Part shown: positions 26,682 to 34,958 of the stretch, piece by piece
How positions within the stretch are numbered: position 1 is the stretch's first letter
Layout of the letters: every line of letters begins with the position of its first letter
Origin: Bacteroidaceae bacterium
GTDB taxonomy: Bacteria > Bacteroidota > Bacteroidia > Bacteroidales > Bacteroidaceae
Reading direction: 5' to 3'
NCBI GenBank assembly: GCA_017469525.1
Contig: JAFUGG010000024.1
Location: forward strand, 1-64,000
Length of the DNA stretch: 64,000 bases
The notes under the pieces: model-generated
The model's input: the letters and a program-made list of their open reading frames with translations, nothing else
What the model was told of the DNA's origin: nothing
Database searches by the model: none
Translations under genes and position numbers: made by a program

Positions 26682-27755
26682 ATGAAAGGCTTTATGATTT
26701 ATAAACTAACGTGGATGATAGGGTGCCTGCTGCTTATGATGGGCTGCACAAAGGAGCAAATCTTCCCCAGAGCCAGCGGACGGCCGTATGAAGTGCTCGT
26801 CGTGCTCGACGACAAGACGTGGGAAGCTCCTGCCGGCCGCGCTTTGTTCGACATCCTGGACACCGACGTGCCCTGCCTCCCGCAGAGCGAACGTTCGTTC
26901 CATATCACACAGATCGAACCAAAGGACCTTAACGCGAACTTCAGCATCTTCCGTAACATCATCCAGGTCAACATCGACCGAACGCAGTACTCACGCACCG
27001 GCATGCGCTTCATGCGCAACAAATATGCCATGGATCAAATCGTGCTTACCATCAACAGCCCAAGCTTGGAGGACTTCCAGCAGTTCTGCATCGACCACAA
27101 GCAGGAGGTCATCGACTTCCTGACACGCAGCGAGATGAACCGCCTCATCAAGGAGCTGGAGCAGAAGTACTCTAAGGTGACGTACGACCTAGCTTGGCAA
27201 ATCTTCACCTGCCGCCTCCATGCGCCCAAGGAACTCACCGCCTACAAGAAGGGCGAGCAGTTCTTCTGGACCAGCAACAACACGGCCAGCGGACTGGAGA
27301 ACATCGTGATGTACAGCTATCCGTACGAAGGTCCCGAGACGTTCAACCTGGAATACATGGTGGCAAAACGCGACTCGGCCATGAAGAAGAACCTGCCCGG
27401 CGAGAAGCCTGGCATGTACATGAAGACCGATTCGCTCTGCACTATGGTCAAAGCGGTTAACGTCCACAACAGCTTCGCCATGGAGATGCGCGGCCTCTGG
27501 TATATGGAGAAAGACTGTATGGGAGGCCCCTTCGTCAGCCACTCCCGCGTGGACATCGAGACAAACCGAGTCGTTGTAGTCGAAGGATTTGTCTATGCTC
27601 CCGAAAAGATGAAGCGCGGACTCATCCGCCGGCTCGAAGGCTCGCTCTACACGTTGCAACTTCCACAGGAACAGTACTCGCTCATCGACACAGGACTGGA
27701 AGAAGAAGAATCCCAGACTACAAACCAAAAGACAAAGAAGAACTCGACAAAATAG
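26682..27755 (+). CDS. DUF4837 family lipoprotein
   Basis: A 357-residue protein with a lipoprotein signal (LLLMMGC, Cys about residue 22). The segment GRPYEVLVVLDDKTWEAPAGRALFD is characteristic of DUF4837 proteins of Bacteroidetes. It probably sits in the outer membrane or periplasm; its function is unknown. It lies 21 bases after rlmN and 6 bases before the PdxA-like gene. Confidence 0.8.
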   Translation: MKGFMIYKLTWMIGCLLLMMGCTKEQIFPRASGRPYEVLVVLDDKTWEAPAGRALFDILDTDVPCLPQSERSFHITQIEPKDLNANFSIFRNIIQVNIDRTQYSRTGMRFMRNKYAMDQIVLTINSPSLEDFQQFCIDHKQEVIDFLTRSEMNRLIKELEQKYSKVTYDLAWQIFTCRLHAPKELTAYKKGEQFFWTSNNTASGLENIVMYSYPYEGPETFNLEYMVAKRDSAMKKNLPGEKPGMYMKTDSLCTMVKAVNVHNSFAMEMRGLWYMEKDCMGGPFVSHSRVDIETNRVVVVEGFVYAPEKMKRGLIRRLEGSLYTLQLPQEQYSLIDTGLEEEESQTTNQKTKKNSTK

Positions 27756-27761
27756 CCGAAC

Positions 27762-28553
27762 ATGGAGAAACCCAAGATAGCCATAGCACAAATCGGTCTT
27801 AGCGACACGTCCCTAGACCTGATGCGACGCGTCGCTAACGACCCCGCGACGCTTGAACTCTGCTCACCCCTCTTCTTCGACGAGGACGAGGCCTATCGCG
27901 AACTCGACGAAGAGAACGCAGACGCCCTGGTGCTCTACCCTGCAACAGGCAAGGCAAAAAAGCCCGCAGAGTCCATCGAGATAATCGTAAAGGGCAAGAC
28001 CTGCTTCATGCCCCTCCCGAATGAACCCGTCGCAGAAGACATTGTCAAGTTCCGGGACATCCTGCAACGCGACTTCGACCAGCAAATGCCACGCATCGCC
28101 ATCGTTCAGGAGAGCACAATGCGGAACCCAGACCTCGCCAACCAAGTCACGACGGAACAAGGCATCAACATATACGGTCCCTACACCTCCGAGCAGATAC
28201 TCAGCGACAACATCGCCTGCCACTTTGACGGCATCGTCATACCCGAAGGCAGCGATCTTCCAACCAGGCTTTTGCAAGACGATTCAGCACGTTTCTATGC
28301 AGGTCTGGACTCAGTAATCACAGCCCTCTGCGAGCCTATTCAAGAGGAAGAGACAGAGGAGGGATTGGCAGACGTCTCAGCCCTGACGAAACCCATCTAC
28401 ACAGCCATCGACATCATGCGCAACCGAAGCTTCTTCGACGAAGCACGGCAGAACCCGCTGCCTAAGCTCTTCCACGACAAACGAGAAGAGCGCAAGAGGA
28501 ACGAACAGACACAGGCAAACTCTAACAACGACAACACAGAGAAAGCATCATGA
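27762..28553 (+). CDS. PdxA-like protein lacking the catalytic residues
   Basis: A 263-residue protein (PdxA itself is about 330-365) that aligns in order with Bacteroidales PdxA: PKIAIAQIG at the start, DFDQQMPRIAIVQES (residues 104-118), IYGPYTSEQ and HFDGIVIPEGSD (138-165), AGLDSVITALCEP (180-192) and PIYTAIDIMRNR near 215. The metal-binding His of PdxA (in NPHAG and MYHDQG) and the TSPAHG loop are replaced here, and the GHT segment is absent. It sits where pdxA lies in relatives, so it is probably a decayed or repurposed copy. Its stop overlaps the next start (ATGA). Confidence 0.7.
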   Translation: MEKPKIAIAQIGLSDTSLDLMRRVANDPATLELCSPLFFDEDEAYRELDEENADALVLYPATGKAKKPAESIEIIVKGKTCFMPLPNEPVAEDIVKFRDILQRDFDQQMPRIAIVQESTMRNPDLANQVTTEQGINIYGPYTSEQILSDNIACHFDGIVIPEGSDLPTRLLQDDSARFYAGLDSVITALCEPIQEEETEEGLADVSALTKPIYTAIDIMRNRSFFDEARQNPLPKLFHDKREERKRNEQTQANSNNDNTEKAS

Positions 28554-29776
28554 CCACCAGTTCAGACATGCAGACGCTGATGAACCGCTACGGCATCGTA
28601 GGCCGCAACGAAGGACTCCGCGAGGCTCTCGCCACAGCCGTACTCGTCGCCCCAACAGACCTCTCCGTGCTCATCCAGGGCGAAAGCGGCGTGGGCAAGG
28701 AAGTCATACCGCGCATCATCCACGACCACAGCCGTCGCCGAGGCAAGACATACATAGCCATCAACTGCGGCTCCATACCCGAAGGCACCATCGACAGCGA
28801 ACTCTTCGGCCACGAGAAAGGAGCCTTCACCAGCGCCATCGGCGAACACGAAGGCTACTTCGGTGCTGCTGACGGCGGGACACTCTTCCTCGACGAAGTG
28901 GGCGAGCTGCCGCTAAGCACCCAGGCACGCTTGCTCCGAGTCCTGGAGACAGGTGAATACCTGCGAGTAGGCAGCAGTACGCCACGCAAGACCGACGTCC
29001 GCATCGTAGCCGCCACCAATGTCGACATACCCAACGCCATCAAGCAGGGACGCTTTCGCGAAGACCTCTACTACCGTCTCTGCACCATCAACATCAAGAT
29101 TCCGCCTTTGCGCAAACGACAAGGAGATGCCGTACTCCTCTTTAAGAAGTTTGCCCTCGACACGGCTCAGCGCTACAACATCCCAGAGCCTATCCGCCTC
29201 ACGCCCGATGCAGAAGCAGTGGTCAACTCCTACAAATGGCCCGGCAACATCCGCCAGCTGCGCAACATTACAGAGCAACTCAGTATCCTCTCCGAGAGTC
29301 GAAGCATCACGCCGGACATGCTCGCCAAGCACGGCATCACACCTAACTCCGATGACGACACAGGCATTGCCACCATCGGCGGAAGCAACACAGGCTCCCA
29401 GCACGACTACGAGCAGGAGATAAAAATACTGGCACATGCCGTTTTCGAGCTTCGCTCTGAGGTGCAGGAACTCAAGGAAAAGATGCAAGGGAGCAAGACG
29501 TGGCACAACACCTCAGGTTCTGCCCTGCCCGTCCCCGTATCAGGGCAGAAGAACAACGCCTCCAGCTCCTACCATTCGCTGCCAAACAACCTCGACATCG
29601 CAACGGCAGAAGAAATTGTCGACGACGACACTCTCAACATCGGCGACATGGAGAAACGCAACATCCTGCTCGCCCTTCAGCGCAACCACTACAAACGCAA
29701 GCTGGCTGCCGAGGAGCTTGGCATCAGCGAACGCACACTCTACCGAAAGATAAAAGCCTATGGAATCGACGAATAG
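28550..29776 (+). CDS. sigma-54-dependent transcriptional activator (no receiver domain)
   Basis: A 408-residue AAA+ activator. Walker A is GESGVGK (44-50), the sigma-54 contact loop reads GAFTSA (91-96) in place of GAFTGA, Walker B is TLFLDEVGEL (111-120), and a Fis-type HTH (RKLAAEELGISERTLYRKIK) ends the protein. There is no response-regulator or GAF domain, so the input signal is unknown. It overlaps the PdxA-like gene by ATGA and lptE by 17 bases; co-transcription is likely. Confidence 0.93.
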   Translation: MTTSSDMQTLMNRYGIVGRNEGLREALATAVLVAPTDLSVLIQGESGVGKEVIPRIIHDHSRRRGKTYIAINCGSIPEGTIDSELFGHEKGAFTSAIGEHEGYFGAADGGTLFLDEVGELPLSTQARLLRVLETGEYLRVGSSTPRKTDVRIVAATNVDIPNAIKQGRFREDLYYRLCTINIKIPPLRKRQGDAVLLFKKFALDTAQRYNIPEPIRLTPDAEAVVNSYKWPGNIRQLRNITEQLSILSESRSITPDMLAKHGITPNSDDDTGIATIGGSNTGSQHDYEQEIKILAHAVFELRSEVQELKEKMQGSKTWHNTSGSALPVPVSGQKNNASSSYHSLPNNLDIATAEEIVDDDTLNIGDMEKRNILLALQRNHYKRKLAAEELGISERTLYRKIKAYGIDE

Positions 29777-30278
29777 AAGATGCCTCTGCATGCTCTGCCT
29801 CATGGCTTTACTCCTGTCATCTTGTACCGTCAGCTACAAATTCAACGGAGCCAGCATCGACTATACCACGACGAAGACCATCCAAATAGACAACTTCCCC
29901 ATCCGAAGCGCTTACGTATGGGCACCTATGCAGAGCATCTTCCAGAACCGCCTGACAGACGTCTATTCCAACCAGACAAAGCTTCGCCAGGTCAAGAAGA
30001 ACGGCGACCTGCAACTGGCGGGAGAGATTGTAGCCTTCGACCAGTTCAATAAAGGCATCTCCAGCGACGGCTATAGCAGCCAGGTGCAACTTAAGATGAC
30101 CGTCAACGTACGCTTCGTCAACAACAAGAAACACACCGACGACTTCGAACGACAGTTCTCGGCAACCTCCGAATATGATGCATCCCAGCAGCTCAATGCC
30201 GTTCAGGAGGAACTCGTCACACAGATGACAAGAGACATCGTCGACCAAATCTTCAACGCTACAGTCGCCAACTGGTAA
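29760..30278 (+). CDS. lptE: LPS assembly lipoprotein LptE
   Basis: A 172-residue lipoprotein (signal MALLLSSC, Cys about residue 22) with the Bacteroidetes LptE pattern: YKFNGASIDY, ITVNF-like KTIQIDNFPIRSA, then alternating strands ending in DQIFNATVANW. It would pair with LptD in the outer membrane to insert lipopolysaccharide. The start lies inside the end of the sigma-54 activator gene. Confidence 0.88.
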   Translation: MESTNRRCLCMLCLMALLLSSCTVSYKFNGASIDYTTTKTIQIDNFPIRSAYVWAPMQSIFQNRLTDVYSNQTKLRQVKKNGDLQLAGEIVAFDQFNKGISSDGYSSQVQLKMTVNVRFVNNKKHTDDFERQFSATSEYDASQQLNAVQEELVTQMTRDIVDQIFNATVANW

Positions 30279-30290
30279 ACATCCAACGCT

Positions 30291-31025
30291 ATGCAACAAC
30301 ACATCATAGACTACATCCGCCGGCCCGACACCATCGACAACGATGCGATTGCCCAGCTGCAAAGGCTCGTAGAGAAGCATCCCTACTTCCACGTTGCCCG
30401 CATCCTGCTTCTCGAGGCACTTTACAAGAAGCACGACCCTGCCTATGACGAGACCTTGCGACGTACCGCCGTCCTCGTGCCAAGCCGAGATGCCATCTTC
30501 CGCCTTACCGAGGAGCCGCACTACACGCAGGCAGAAGAACACAAACGATACGAAGACACTGCCGACGACACTGAGTCGCGCACGGTCAGCCTCATCGACA
30601 ATTTCCTCGAGGCACAGACTCCCGCCACACCTGCAGGCCATCCCATCGATGCCGCACAGGACTACATCGGCTATCTCCTACAGCAGGAAAGCAGGCAAGG
30701 AGGCAGACGACAAGAGGCTCTCCCCATGAACGGAGGCGGCGTAGTAGAGGATTTCCTCGAGAAAGGAACTGGCAGAATTGTCCTTGAGGACATCGAGGCA
30801 GAGCCGGAAGAGAGTCTCCCAGAAGAACAAGAAACGCCACAAAACGACGAAAACAACGAGATTCTCACTGAAATAATGGCCGGAATTTACATCAAACAAG
30901 GCAAATATGAGAACGCAGTGAAAATTATCCGGCAACTTTCCTTGAATTATCCAAAAAAAAATCGTTACTTTGCAGACCAAATTCGATATCTTGAGAAACT
31001 TATCATAAACAATAAAAACAAATAA
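30291..31025 (+). CDS. TPR-like hypothetical protein
   Basis: A 244-residue cytoplasmic-looking protein. The N-terminal 60 residues (LQRLVEKHPYFHVARILLLEAL) and the C-terminal 45 (EIMAGIYIKQGKYENAVKIIRQL) are helix pairs of TPR type; the middle is acidic, low in complexity and probably disordered. It is conserved in position upstream of secG in relatives as I remember it. The function is unknown. Confidence 0.75.
   Translation: MQQHIIDYIRRPDTIDNDAIAQLQRLVEKHPYFHVARILLLEALYKKHDPAYDETLRRTAVLVPSRDAIFRLTEEPHYTQAEEHKRYEDTADDTESRTVSLIDNFLEAQTPATPAGHPIDAAQDYIGYLLQQESRQGGRRQEALPMNGGGVVEDFLEKGTGRIVLEDIEAEPEESLPEEQETPQNDENNEILTEIMAGIYIKQGKYENAVKIIRQLSLNYPKKNRYFADQIRYLEKLIINNKNK
30942..30972 (+). promoter_or_regulatory. 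possible internal promoter for secG
   Basis: TTG at 30942-30944 and TTACTTTG at 30965-30972, with 20 bases between, followed by the secG start 55 bases on. The -7 box matches imperfectly. It lies within the 3' end of the TPR-like gene. Confidence 0.4.
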
Positions 31026-31026
31026 C

Positions 31027-31374
31027 ATGTACACATCTATCGTAATCCTGGTCGTGTTGGCCTCACTTCTTATGTGCCTTATCGTACTCATCCAGGAGTC
31101 AAAGGGCGGCGGTCTTGCTGCCGACTACTCAAACAACAACCAGATTCTGGGTGCCCCCAAGACAACCAACTTCATCGAGAAGGCTACTTGGTTTCTTGCC
31201 GGTGCAATGATTTTCCTCAGCGTCATCAGTGTTGCATTCCTACCCGGTGCAGGCCACGACGACTCTGTCATGCAGCAGCAAGCCATTGAGCAGGCTGCCA
31301 CAAATCCTGGCAACGTGCCCGCTATGGAGCAGCCAGCTGCTACTGATGCTCCGGCTGAGACCCCTGCTGAGTAA
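31027..31374 (+). CDS. secG: preprotein translocase subunit SecG
   Basis: A 115-residue protein with two membrane helices (about 5-22 and 56-76) joined by a loop containing IQESKGGGLAADYSNNNQ, the SecG signature. The C-terminal tail is Ala/Pro/Glu-rich, as in other Bacteroidetes SecG. It assists SecYE in protein export together with SecA (54674-58141). It ends at a terminator (31396-31422). Confidence 0.93.
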   Translation: MYTSIVILVVLASLLMCLIVLIQESKGGGLAADYSNNNQILGAPKTTNFIEKATWFLAGAMIFLSVISVAFLPGAGHDDSVMQQQAIEQAATNPGNVPAMEQPAATDAPAETPAE

Positions 31375-31395
31375 CCAAGACTAATGACCCCAACT

Positions 31396-31422
31396 AAACC
31401 TCCCTCCCTGGGGAGGTTTTTT
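31396..31422 (+). terminator. terminator after secG
   Basis: Stem AACCTCCC / GGGAGGTT with a 5-base loop, followed by TTTT. It ends 3 bases before the start of the next gene. Confidence 0.7.
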
Positions 31423-31425
31423 GTT

Positions 31426-32277
31426 ATGAAGAAGACGCTACTTATAGCCGACAGCGGCTCGACCAAGACTGATTGGCTCTTCATCGGCAACGACGGGAGG
31501 CAGACCGAACTGCACACCAGCGGCATCAATCCTGCGCGCGACGCGCGCGATATTATATATAATGTGTTGTACCACGAACTGCTGCCCTTCCTTCCGCAGC
31601 CTGTTAAGATAGAAGATGTCCACTTTTACGGAGCCGGATGCATCGAGCCGTTCAGCCAGGCCGTGAGGGAGGCCATCGAGGAGCTATTCCCTGGATGCGC
31701 CGTTGAGGTAGAGAGCGACCTGCTGGGAGCTGCCCGTGCCTTGTGCGGAAACGAGCCGGGCATTGCCTGCATACTGGGGACGGGGTCCAACAGTTGCCTC
31801 TACGATGGGAAGAACATCGCGATGCACACGCCGCCACTGGGCTTCATCCTGGGCGACGAGGGCAGTGGCTCCTTCCTGGGCAAGGCCTTGCTCAACGGTC
31901 TCTTCAAGGGGACGCTTCCTGCGCAGCTCAAGGAAGACTTCTGCAAAAGGTTCAGCCTGACCTTGCCCGACATCATAGAGCGCACCTACCGCCAGCCTGC
32001 AGCCAATGCCTTCCTTGCCTCGCTGGTGCCGTTCATTGCCGAGCACAGGGCAGAGCCTGCCGTCCACGCCATGCTGACCGACGCCTTCTGCCTGTTCCTC
32101 GAACGCAACATTGCCGGCTACGGGCACAAGGAGATGCCTGTCAACTGCGTGGGAGGCATCGCATTTCAGTTCAAAGAAGAGCTTACAGAGGCTGCTGCTA
32201 AAAGATGTATGAAAATAGGCAAAATCCTGCGAAGACCTGCGACATCGATTGCGCAATTCCACGCAAAAAGTCGGTAA
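31426..32277 (+). CDS. BadF/BadG-type N-acetylglucosamine kinase-like protein
   Basis: A 283-residue sugar-kinase-fold protein. ATG 31426 (MKKTLLIADSGSTKTDW) places the ATP-binding phosphate-1 motif at the start. GTGSNSCLYDG and LGDEGSGSFLGKALL are typical of the N-acetylglucosamine kinase group, and VGGIAFQF of the C-terminal adenosine motif. It probably phosphorylates an N-acetylhexosamine released during wall or glycan turnover. The gene follows the secG terminator directly. Confidence 0.8.
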   Translation: MKKTLLIADSGSTKTDWLFIGNDGRQTELHTSGINPARDARDIIYNVLYHELLPFLPQPVKIEDVHFYGAGCIEPFSQAVREAIEELFPGCAVEVESDLLGAARALCGNEPGIACILGTGSNSCLYDGKNIAMHTPPLGFILGDEGSGSFLGKALLNGLFKGTLPAQLKEDFCKRFSLTLPDIIERTYRQPAANAFLASLVPFIAEHRAEPAVHAMLTDAFCLFLERNIAGYGHKEMPVNCVGGIAFQFKEELTEAAAKRCMKIGKILRRPATSIAQFHAKSR

Positions 32278-32334
32278 ACCTTGCGGATTTTACAGAAAAA
32301 CATAGAAACATGCTAAACAACATAATGAAAAACC

Positions 32335-32365
32335 TTGCGCAATGCATAAAAATGCCCTATCTTTG
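32335..32365 (+). promoter_or_regulatory. consensus promoter upstream of a short hairpin transcript
   Basis: TTG at 32335-32337, 20 bases, TATCTTTG at 32358-32365. It drives transcription towards cutC. Confidence 0.65.
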
Positions 32366-32371
32366 CAGTCG

Positions 32372-32455
32372 TTATCCTGAAAACAATCTTTTTACCTTAA
32401 ACAAAGCTAATACCAAGTGAAAGAGAGCAGCTGTGAAGCCACTCTCTTTCTTTCG
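32372..32455 (+). ncRNA. possible small RNA or cutC leader
   Basis: From the promoter at 32335-32365 a transcript would meet the hairpin GAAAGAGAG / CTCTCTTTC (419-427 with 442-450, loop 14 bases) followed by TTTCG, about 85 bases on. No leader peptide with a codon run was found. It could be a small RNA or an attenuating leader for cutC. Confidence 0.4.
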
Positions 32456-32527
32456 TATGTAAGGACTCGTTTCACTGGTCTGCCTTGGGCGGGCTGAGTG
32501 ATGCAACATAAAATATGACACCGAACG

Positions 32528-33202
32528 ATGGACGAAGAATTGAGACTGGAGGTATGCTGCGGCGACTTGCAGAGTGTGCGTGCAGCGATAGAGGGCGGAG
32601 CGCAACGCGTTGAGCTGTGCGAGGCTCTTGATGTGGACGGCCTGACACCATCCGAGGAGATGATGGAGCAAGCTATCGGCATGGGCATTCCTGTGCAGGT
32701 ACTCATCCGCCCCAGGGAGGGGGACTTTGTCTATGGCAAGGAGGAGGTGGCGCAGATGAAGCATGGCGTCCGTCTGGCGAAGCGTCTCGGGGCGAGCGGC
32801 GTGGTGATAGGTGCTTTGAGGTCCGACGGTGGCATCGACGAGGAGGCTGTCGGCCTGCTTGTGGAGGAGGCTGAGGGACTGAGCATCACGTTCCATCGGG
32901 CCTTCGACGTCTGCGCCCGTCCGATGGAGGCTCTGGAGCAAATCATCGCTTTGGGCTACCACCGCCTACTCACTTCCGGCCAAGCGCCATCGGCGGAGCA
33001 GGGCATTCCGCTGATTAAGAAACTTGTGGAGCAAGCGGCAGGCAGGCTCATCATCATGCCGGGGGCTGGCGTCAATGCGGGCAACGCATGTCGCATCCTC
33101 TGCGAGACGGGTGCCAACGAGATACACGGCTCCTTGCGCAGGGACGGACACACTGATGCCGAGATTGTATGCGCCGTCGTGAGAAGTCTCCAACAACCAT
33201 AA
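32528..33202 (+). CDS. cutC: CutC family protein
   Basis: A 224-residue TIM-barrel protein: LEVCCGDLQSVRAAIEGGAQRVELCEAL, PVQVLIRPREGDFVY, ITFHRAFDVC, LLTSGQAPSA and IMPGAGVNAGN are the CutC signatures. It was named for copper homeostasis in E. coli, but its real role is unsettled. It is followed after 22 bases by the serine dehydratase gene. Confidence 0.93.
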   Translation: MDEELRLEVCCGDLQSVRAAIEGGAQRVELCEALDVDGLTPSEEMMEQAIGMGIPVQVLIRPREGDFVYGKEEVAQMKHGVRLAKRLGASGVVIGALRSDGGIDEEAVGLLVEEAEGLSITFHRAFDVCARPMEALEQIIALGYHRLLTSGQAPSAEQGIPLIKKLVEQAAGRLIIMPGAGVNAGNACRILCETGANEIHGSLRRDGHTDAEIVCAVVRSLQQP

Positions 33203-33224
33203 ACCCACTAAACTCACTTCCCAT

Positions 33225-34436
33225 ATGGAATCTCTGAAAGAACTCTTCCGCATCGGCTACGGCCCGTCGAGCAGTCACACGATGGGTCCCCAGGCTGCTG
33301 CCATCCAGTACCTCAAGCGCCATCCCGAGGCTACGGCTTTCGACGTGACACTCTACGGCTCGCTTGCCGCCACCGGCAAGGGCCACCTGACCGACGTTGC
33401 CATTCTCCGCTCGCTGGAGCCTCAGGGCAGCGTCACTATCCACTGGGAGCCAAGCATCTTCCTGCCCTTCCACCCCAACGGGATGAAGTTTGCCGTGAGG
33501 CAGCCCGACGGCTCGCTCCTCGACGAATGGACGGTCTACAGCATCGGTGGCGGGGCGCTCTCGGAGGGCAAGGAGGAGCAGACGACGGCTGCCGACAGCA
33601 CTTCGCTCTACCCGCTGAACACCATGAAGGAAATCAAGGCGTGGTGCCAGGAGACGGGTCGTGCCTTCTGGGAATACGTGGAGCAGTGCGAGGGCAGGGA
33701 GATATGGGACTACCTGCGGGAGATATGGCGCGTGATGCAAGAAGCCGTGGAGCGTGGCATCGACCACGAGGGCGTGCTTCCCGGACCGCTTGGCCTGCAG
33801 CGCAAGGCGCCTGTCTACTTCACCAAGGCCAAGGGCTACAAGGCGAACCTGCAGAGCTCGGGCCTCGTCTATGCCTATGCCCTTGCCGTGAGCGAGGAGA
33901 ACGCTTCCGGAGGACTCATTGCGACGGCTCCCACCTGCGGTTCCTGCGGCGTGCTGCCCGCCGTGCTCTACCACTTGGGGCACAACCATTCGTTCAGCGA
34001 GGAGCGTATCCTTCATGCCCTCGCCACGGCGGGCCTCATCGGGAACCTCGTCAAGTGCAACGCCAGCATATCAGGCGCCGACGTGGGCTGCCAGGGGGAA
34101 GTGGGCGTGGCCAGTGCCATGGCCTCGGCTGCGGCGTGCCAGCTCTTCGGCGGCAGCGTGGCGCAGATTGAATACGCGGCCGAGATGGGGCTGGAGCATC
34201 ACCTTGGCATGACGTGCGACCCCGTCTGTGGCCTGGTGCAGATACCTTGCATCGAGCGCAATGCCTTTGCCGCCGCACGTGCCCTCGACGCCAACTTCTA
34301 CGCCTCGATGTCCGATGGCCAGCACCGTGTCAGCTTCGACCGCGTGGTACGCGTCATGAAGCAGACCGGCAAGGACCTGCCTTCGCTCTACAAGGAGACT
34401 GCCGAGGGCGGACTGGCAAAGCTCAGCGAGGACTGA
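33225..34436 (+). CDS. L-serine ammonia-lyase, single-chain, iron-sulfur
   Basis: Deaminates serine to pyruvate. The 403 residues contain the beta domain (GYGPSSSHTMGPQAAA) and the alpha domain with the cluster cysteines (TCGSCG, CQGEVG, TCDPVCGLVQIPC). This is the oxygen-sensitive 4Fe-4S type of SdaA. Downstream lies 520 bases without genes. Confidence 0.93.
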   Translation: MESLKELFRIGYGPSSSHTMGPQAAAIQYLKRHPEATAFDVTLYGSLAATGKGHLTDVAILRSLEPQGSVTIHWEPSIFLPFHPNGMKFAVRQPDGSLLDEWTVYSIGGGALSEGKEEQTTAADSTSLYPLNTMKEIKAWCQETGRAFWEYVEQCEGREIWDYLREIWRVMQEAVERGIDHEGVLPGPLGLQRKAPVYFTKAKGYKANLQSSGLVYAYALAVSEENASGGLIATAPTCGSCGVLPAVLYHLGHNHSFSEERILHALATAGLIGNLVKCNASISGADVGCQGEVGVASAMASAAACQLFGGSVAQIEYAAEMGLEHHLGMTCDPVCGLVQIPCIERNAFAAARALDANFYASMSDGQHRVSFDRVVRVMKQTGKDLPSLYKETAEGGLAKLSED

Positions 34437-34482
34437 GCGCAGCCTGCCGGGTCAGCCCTGACGGGCTTTGACGCACGCTGCT

Positions 34483-34660
34483 GGAATGTATAAGGCTTTG
34501 TAGAGGAATGCTTCTTTTAAGATATTCCCCCCTATATAGCCATAACTTCCACCCTCTTATATTCCCCCTATATCCCCCCTTTTATCCCCCTTGGAGGTCC
34601 CTCTCTTTCTCCCGCTCCCGTATATATATACACGACACCCCCCTTTTTTTAACCCCGAGC
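34483..34660. other. non-coding module copy 2 (with pyrimidine runs)
   Basis: Blocks in order: GGAATGTATAAGGCTT (34483-34498), C- and T-rich tracts (34525-34620), TATATATATACACGAC (34622-34637), then CACCCCCCTTTTTTT and AACCCC. It matches copy 1 (22140-22345) read on its minus strand and leads into a 22-bp array with the same core. No coding content was recognised. Confidence 0.6.
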
Positions 34661-34706
34661 CTAAAGATTTAAGAAGATTTAACACTTCGGAAGACTTGCT
34701 TCAAGG

Positions 34707-34880
34707 GCAAGCCGTGAGTCTGCATCGTGTTGGAATGAGGCGGCAAGCATGTTGGGAATGAAGCCGCAAGCATGTTGGGATGAAGCCGCAAGCGTGTTGG
34801 GAATGAATCTGCAAGCATGTTGCAGAGAATTTGCAAGGCGTTGCAATGGCAGATTCAAGCGTGTTGCAGACGCGGCGAGG
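34707..34880. repeat. 22-bp-period array, site 7 (7 units)
   Basis: GTTG cores at 34729, 34751, 34774, 34796, 34819, 34840 and 34863: steps of 22, 23, 22, 23, 21 and 23. Units read CAAGCATGTTGGGAATGA, CAAGCGTGTTGGGAATGA and CAAGCGTGTTGCAGACGCGG. It lies between convergent genes. The rest of the 34437-34958 gap is module copy 2. Confidence 0.85.
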
Positions 34881-34958
34881 CACTGACATAAGAGAAGCGT
34901 GCCGCCCGTAGGTTTCGGACAGCACGCTTCGTATTGGTGATTTCTTGCTCTCGAGCCG

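Noticed and set aside
34707..34880. CRISPR array
   Set aside because: The 22-bp units follow one another with no unique spacers, and no cas genes are present.
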